Shown here: piece after piece, positions 5,781 to 7,656 of the stretch | How positions within the stretch are numbered: position 1 is the stretch's first letter | Layout of the letters: each line of letters begins with the position of its first letter | NCBI GenBank assembly: GCA_030597995.1 | Contig: JAUVQV010000031.1 | Coordinates: 1 to 7,656, forward strand | DNA from: Candidatus Rokuibacteriota bacterium | GTDB lineage: Bacteria > JAUVQV01 | Length of the DNA stretch: 7,656 bases | Direction of reading: 5' to 3' | The notes under the pieces: generated by a model | Database searches by the model: none | Told to the model about the DNA's origin: nothing | What the model saw: the letters and a program-made list of their open reading frames with translations, nothing else | Made by a program: the position numbers and the translations under genes

Positions 5781-7007
5781 ATGAAATACCTGGTGCTCAT
5801 ACCGGATGGAGCAGCAGATGCGGCGGTACCGGCCCTGGGGGGAAAGTCTCCTCTGCAGGCGGCGAAGAAACCCCACCTCGATCGCCTCGCCCGGGGCGGG
5901 ACCATGGGCCTCGTCCGGACCGTTCCGGCCGGCATGGATCCCGGGAGCGACGTGGCCAACCTCAGCCTCTTCGGTTACGACCCCGTGCGGTACTACACCG
6001 GCCGGGCACCGCTGGAAGCCGCCAGCCTCGGCGTTCAACTCCAGGATGGAGAAATCGCTTTCCGCTGCAATCTCGTGTCGACCGGAGGCCTTCCTCCGAC
6101 TGATCCCGCGGCCGTGATGGAAGACTACAGCGCCGGGCACATCAGCACCGCGGAATCGCGGCGGGTGATCGATGACTTTCTGGGGTCGGGGATTTACCGT
6201 TCCCTGTTTCTCCCCGACCTGAGCCTTTATCCCGGTGTCGGCTATCGGCACCTCCTGGTGTGGCTCTGCGGCCCCGACCGGGTGCGGCTCACTCCGCCGC
6301 ACGATATCCTCGGCGAGCGGCTGGAACCGTACCTCCCGGCCGGCCTGGGAGGGAAGAGGTTGCGGGAGCTGATGGAGGCCTCGTTCGGTTTCTTGAGCGG
6401 CCACCCGGTGAACCGGGAGCGCCGGGAGAGAGGTCTTCCCACCGCGGACAGCTTCTGGTTCTGGGGGGCGGGCCGAAGACCGGCCCTGCCTTTGTTTCGG
6501 GAGTGCCACGGCCTCTCCGGCGCGGTCATCTCCGCGGTCGACCTGGTGAACGGGATCGGGGTCCTGGCCGGCCTGGAACGGGTTTCCGTGCCGGGGGCCA
6601 CCGGTTACCTGGACACGAACTACGATGGCAAGGCGAGGCACGCTCTCACCGCCCTGAGACGGCACGACCTGGTCTTTGTCCATATCGAGGCCCCGGATGA
6701 GGCCGGCCACCAGGGGGACCCGCAGCTCAAAGTCCAGGCGATCGAGGACCTGGACCGGAAATTCCTGGGGGTGGTGCTGGAGGGGCTCGAGGCGGTCGGC
6801 GGCTTCCGGGTCCTGGTGGCGCCCGATCACCCGACGCCGGTGGCGACGAGGACCCATGCCGCGGACCCGGTGCCCTTCGTTATCTTTCCGGCGCCGGCCG
6901 CGGACCAGGGGAGCGCCGGAGCCTTCGACGAAGAGTGGGGCCGGCGGGCGGGGCACATGATTGAAGAGGGCCACCGGCTCCTGGGCCGCTTCATCGGAGA
7001 ACATTGA
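5781..7007 (+). CDS. ApgM-family protein, candidate non-orthologous homoserine kinase
   Basis: 408 residues, alkaline-phosphatase superfamily, in the family named for archaeal-type cofactor-independent phosphoglycerate mutase. Metal-site motifs are present: PDG with D9, PGSDVANLS with the nucleophile-position S56, APDEAGH with D306 and H310, APDHPTP with D349 and H350, and THAADP with H359. GATGYLDTNYDGKA (272-285) and HPVNRERRERG (208-218) match the bacterial branch that protein-family models have called a proposed homoserine kinase (recalled, not searched). It lies 17 bases after thrC in a cluster with hom and no thrB, which favours homoserine phosphorylation. A mutase role remains possible. 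The ATG at 5781 was chosen because MKYLVLIPDG is the family start; a longer frame from 5565 overlaps thrC. The ribosome-binding site is weak, only GAGGG next to the thrC stop, suggesting coupling. Confidence 0.9.
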   Translation: MKYLVLIPDGAADAAVPALGGKSPLQAAKKPHLDRLARGGTMGLVRTVPAGMDPGSDVANLSLFGYDPVRYYTGRAPLEAASLGVQLQDGEIAFRCNLVSTGGLPPTDPAAVMEDYSAGHISTAESRRVIDDFLGSGIYRSLFLPDLSLYPGVGYRHLLVWLCGPDRVRLTPPHDILGERLEPYLPAGLGGKRLRELMEASFGFLSGHPVNRERRERGLPTADSFWFWGAGRRPALPLFRECHGLSGAVISAVDLVNGIGVLAGLERVSVPGATGYLDTNYDGKARHALTALRRHDLVFVHIEAPDEAGHQGDPQLKVQAIEDLDRKFLGVVLEGLEAVGGFRVLVAPDHPTPVATRTHAADPVPFVIFPAPAADQGSAGAFDEEWGRRAGHMIEEGHRLLGRFIGEH

Positions 7008-7008
7008 C

Positions 7009-7030
7009 CGCGGCGGCCCCGCGTTCTTTT
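7009..7030 (+). terminator. Candidate intrinsic terminator between the threonine genes and smpB
   Basis: CGCGG (7009-7013) pairs perfectly with CCGCG (7019-7023) around a five-base loop and is followed at once by TTCTTTT (7024-7030). The stem is short but all G-C. It starts two bases after the ApgM-like stop, and the smpB ribosome-binding site (7032-7035) begins just after it. It may end the upstream operon fully or in part, leaving smpB to an internal promoter or read-through. Confidence 0.45.
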
Positions 7031-7043
7031 CGGAGCCCCTCTG

Positions 7044-7517
7044 ATGGCTAAGAAACAACACGCCGGCGAGAAAGTCGTCTGTGTCAACCGGAAGGCGCGC
7101 TACGAGTATGAGATCCTCGAGTCCCTGGAGGGGGGATTGGCGCTGACCGGGACTGAGGTCAAGTCCCTCCGGCAGGGTCAGGCTAACATCAAGCAGTCCT
7201 ACGCCGTAATCGAGAAGGGCGAGGTTTTCCTGGTGGACAGTCATATTTCCCCTTATGCCTTCGGGAACATTCACAATCACGAGCCGAAGCGCCGGCGGAA
7301 AGTCCTGCTGCACTCCCGGGAAATCCGCCGTCTGGCGGGAAAGGTGGCCGAGAAGGGTCTGACTTTGATCCCCCTGAAATTATATTTCCGGCGGGGTCTG
7401 GTCAAGGTGGAGTTGGGGCTGGGCCGGGGGAAAAAGACCCACGACCGCCGCGAGGCCATCCGCCGTCGTGACGAACTCCGGGATATGCAGCGGGAGACCC
7501 GGTACCGGATCCGTTAG
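7044..7517 (+). CDS. smpB: SsrA-binding protein SmpB
   Basis: 157 residues, normal length. SmpB binds tmRNA and carries it to stalled ribosomes for trans-translation and tagging of the unfinished peptide. The N-terminal NRKARYEYEILE, GTEVKSLRQGQANIKQSYA (36-54), the LIPLKLYFRRGLVKVELGLGRGKK core (109-131) and the basic C-terminal tail from KKTHDRREAIRRRD to its end at RYRIR are all conserved; the tail mimics a codon-anticodon helix in the ribosome. GGAG at 7032-7035 lies eight bases before the ATG. It is 36 bases from the upstream gene, with a candidate terminator between. tmRNA (ssrA) is often near smpB, but none is seen in the 139 bases that follow. Confidence 0.97.
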   Translation: MAKKQHAGEKVVCVNRKARYEYEILESLEGGLALTGTEVKSLRQGQANIKQSYAVIEKGEVFLVDSHISPYAFGNIHNHEPKRRRKVLLHSREIRRLAGKVAEKGLTLIPLKLYFRRGLVKVELGLGRGKKTHDRREAIRRRDELRDMQRETRYRIR

Positions 7518-7576
7518 CCCGGAAACTTCATGATGCAACTCAGACCTGGTAACTCTTAAGGAACAAAAGAAGAATC

Positions 7577-7605
7577 TTGATGGTATGAAAAACGTACTGT
7601 ATTTT
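7577..7605 (+). promoter_or_regulatory. Candidate sigma-70 promoter downstream of smpB
   Basis: TTGATG (7577-7582) and TATTTT (7600-7605) are separated by exactly 17 bases, each matching its consensus box at 4 of 6 positions. It lies in an AT-richer patch after smpB and points out of the window, so any gene it serves is not visible. The repeat end at 7631-7656 lies just downstream. Confidence 0.35.
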
Positions 7606-7630
7606 GCTGGGCGCAACGCGGCCCGGGCGA

Positions 7631-7656
7631 AAAAGATCCTCGTGAATGATCCGGGT
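7631..7656 (+). repeat. Second locus of the palindromic repeat end
   Basis: The last bases carry CTCGTGAAT and CCGGGT in the same order and spacing as the repeat at the window start. Aligned without gaps to 131-158, 22 of 28 positions agree. CTCGTGAAT itself is identical to 10-18. The element continues past the window, so its full extent is unknown. Confidence 0.5.

Noticed and set aside
5628..7313. A 561-codon antisense frame across thrC, the ApgM-like gene and smpB
   Set aside because: It spans three well-supported genes on the other strand and carries no recognisable domain; it is a codon-bias shadow.
7518..7656. tmRNA (ssrA) gene next to smpB
   Set aside because: No tRNA-Ala-like ends and no tag-like reading frame were seen in the remaining 139 bases; it could lie beyond the window.

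Overview
The window looks like chromosomal DNA of a GC-rich Gram-negative bacterium. Its best guess is a member of the former Deltaproteobacteria (Desulfobacterota, Geobacter- or Syntrophobacter-like). This is inferred from the gene families, the aminotransferase / homoserine dehydrogenase / ApgM-like grouping, a small PilZ protein, and G-rich hairpin repeats of the kind scattered between genes in such genomes. No rRNA, tRNA, CRISPR array, transposase or phage gene was found.

Layout. Positions 1-301 are non-coding: a long imperfect palindromic repeat (about 21-157), an AT-only palindrome (190-203) and a G/C-run hairpin repeat (223-290). A small PilZ-domain gene lies on the minus strand (302-631) with a recognisable promoter just upstream. 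Positions 632-1255 hold no firm gene. They contain a 140-base array of G/C-run hairpins (788-927) that is an inverted relative of the copy at 223-266, a candidate promoter (1077-1105), and a possible 32-codon leader ORF that ends inside the lipA ribosome-binding site. From 1256 to 7517 five metabolic genes and smpB follow on the plus strand with short gaps: lipA (TTG start), an AlaC-type aminotransferase, hom, thrC, an ApgM-like alkaline-phosphatase-superfamily protein, and smpB. The last 139 bases hold a candidate promoter and another copy of the end of the palindromic repeat seen at the window start.

How the genes fit together. hom and thrC catalyse the first and last steps of homoserine-to-threonine synthesis. 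The missing middle step is homoserine kinase, and no GHMP-type thrB is present. The ApgM-like gene, 17 bases after thrC, belongs to the bacterial ApgM branch that protein-family collections have labelled a proposed homoserine kinase. The most interesting reading is therefore a threonine operon (aminotransferase-hom-thrC-kinase) using a non-orthologous homoserine kinase, not a glycolytic mutase. A compact GC hairpin with a T-rich tail directly after this gene may end or attenuate the operon before smpB. lipA (lipoate synthesis) and smpB (trans-translation) are housekeeping neighbours with no obvious pathway link.

Related repeat ends at both edges suggest the segment is bounded by dispersed repeats, possibly the points where an assembly stopped.
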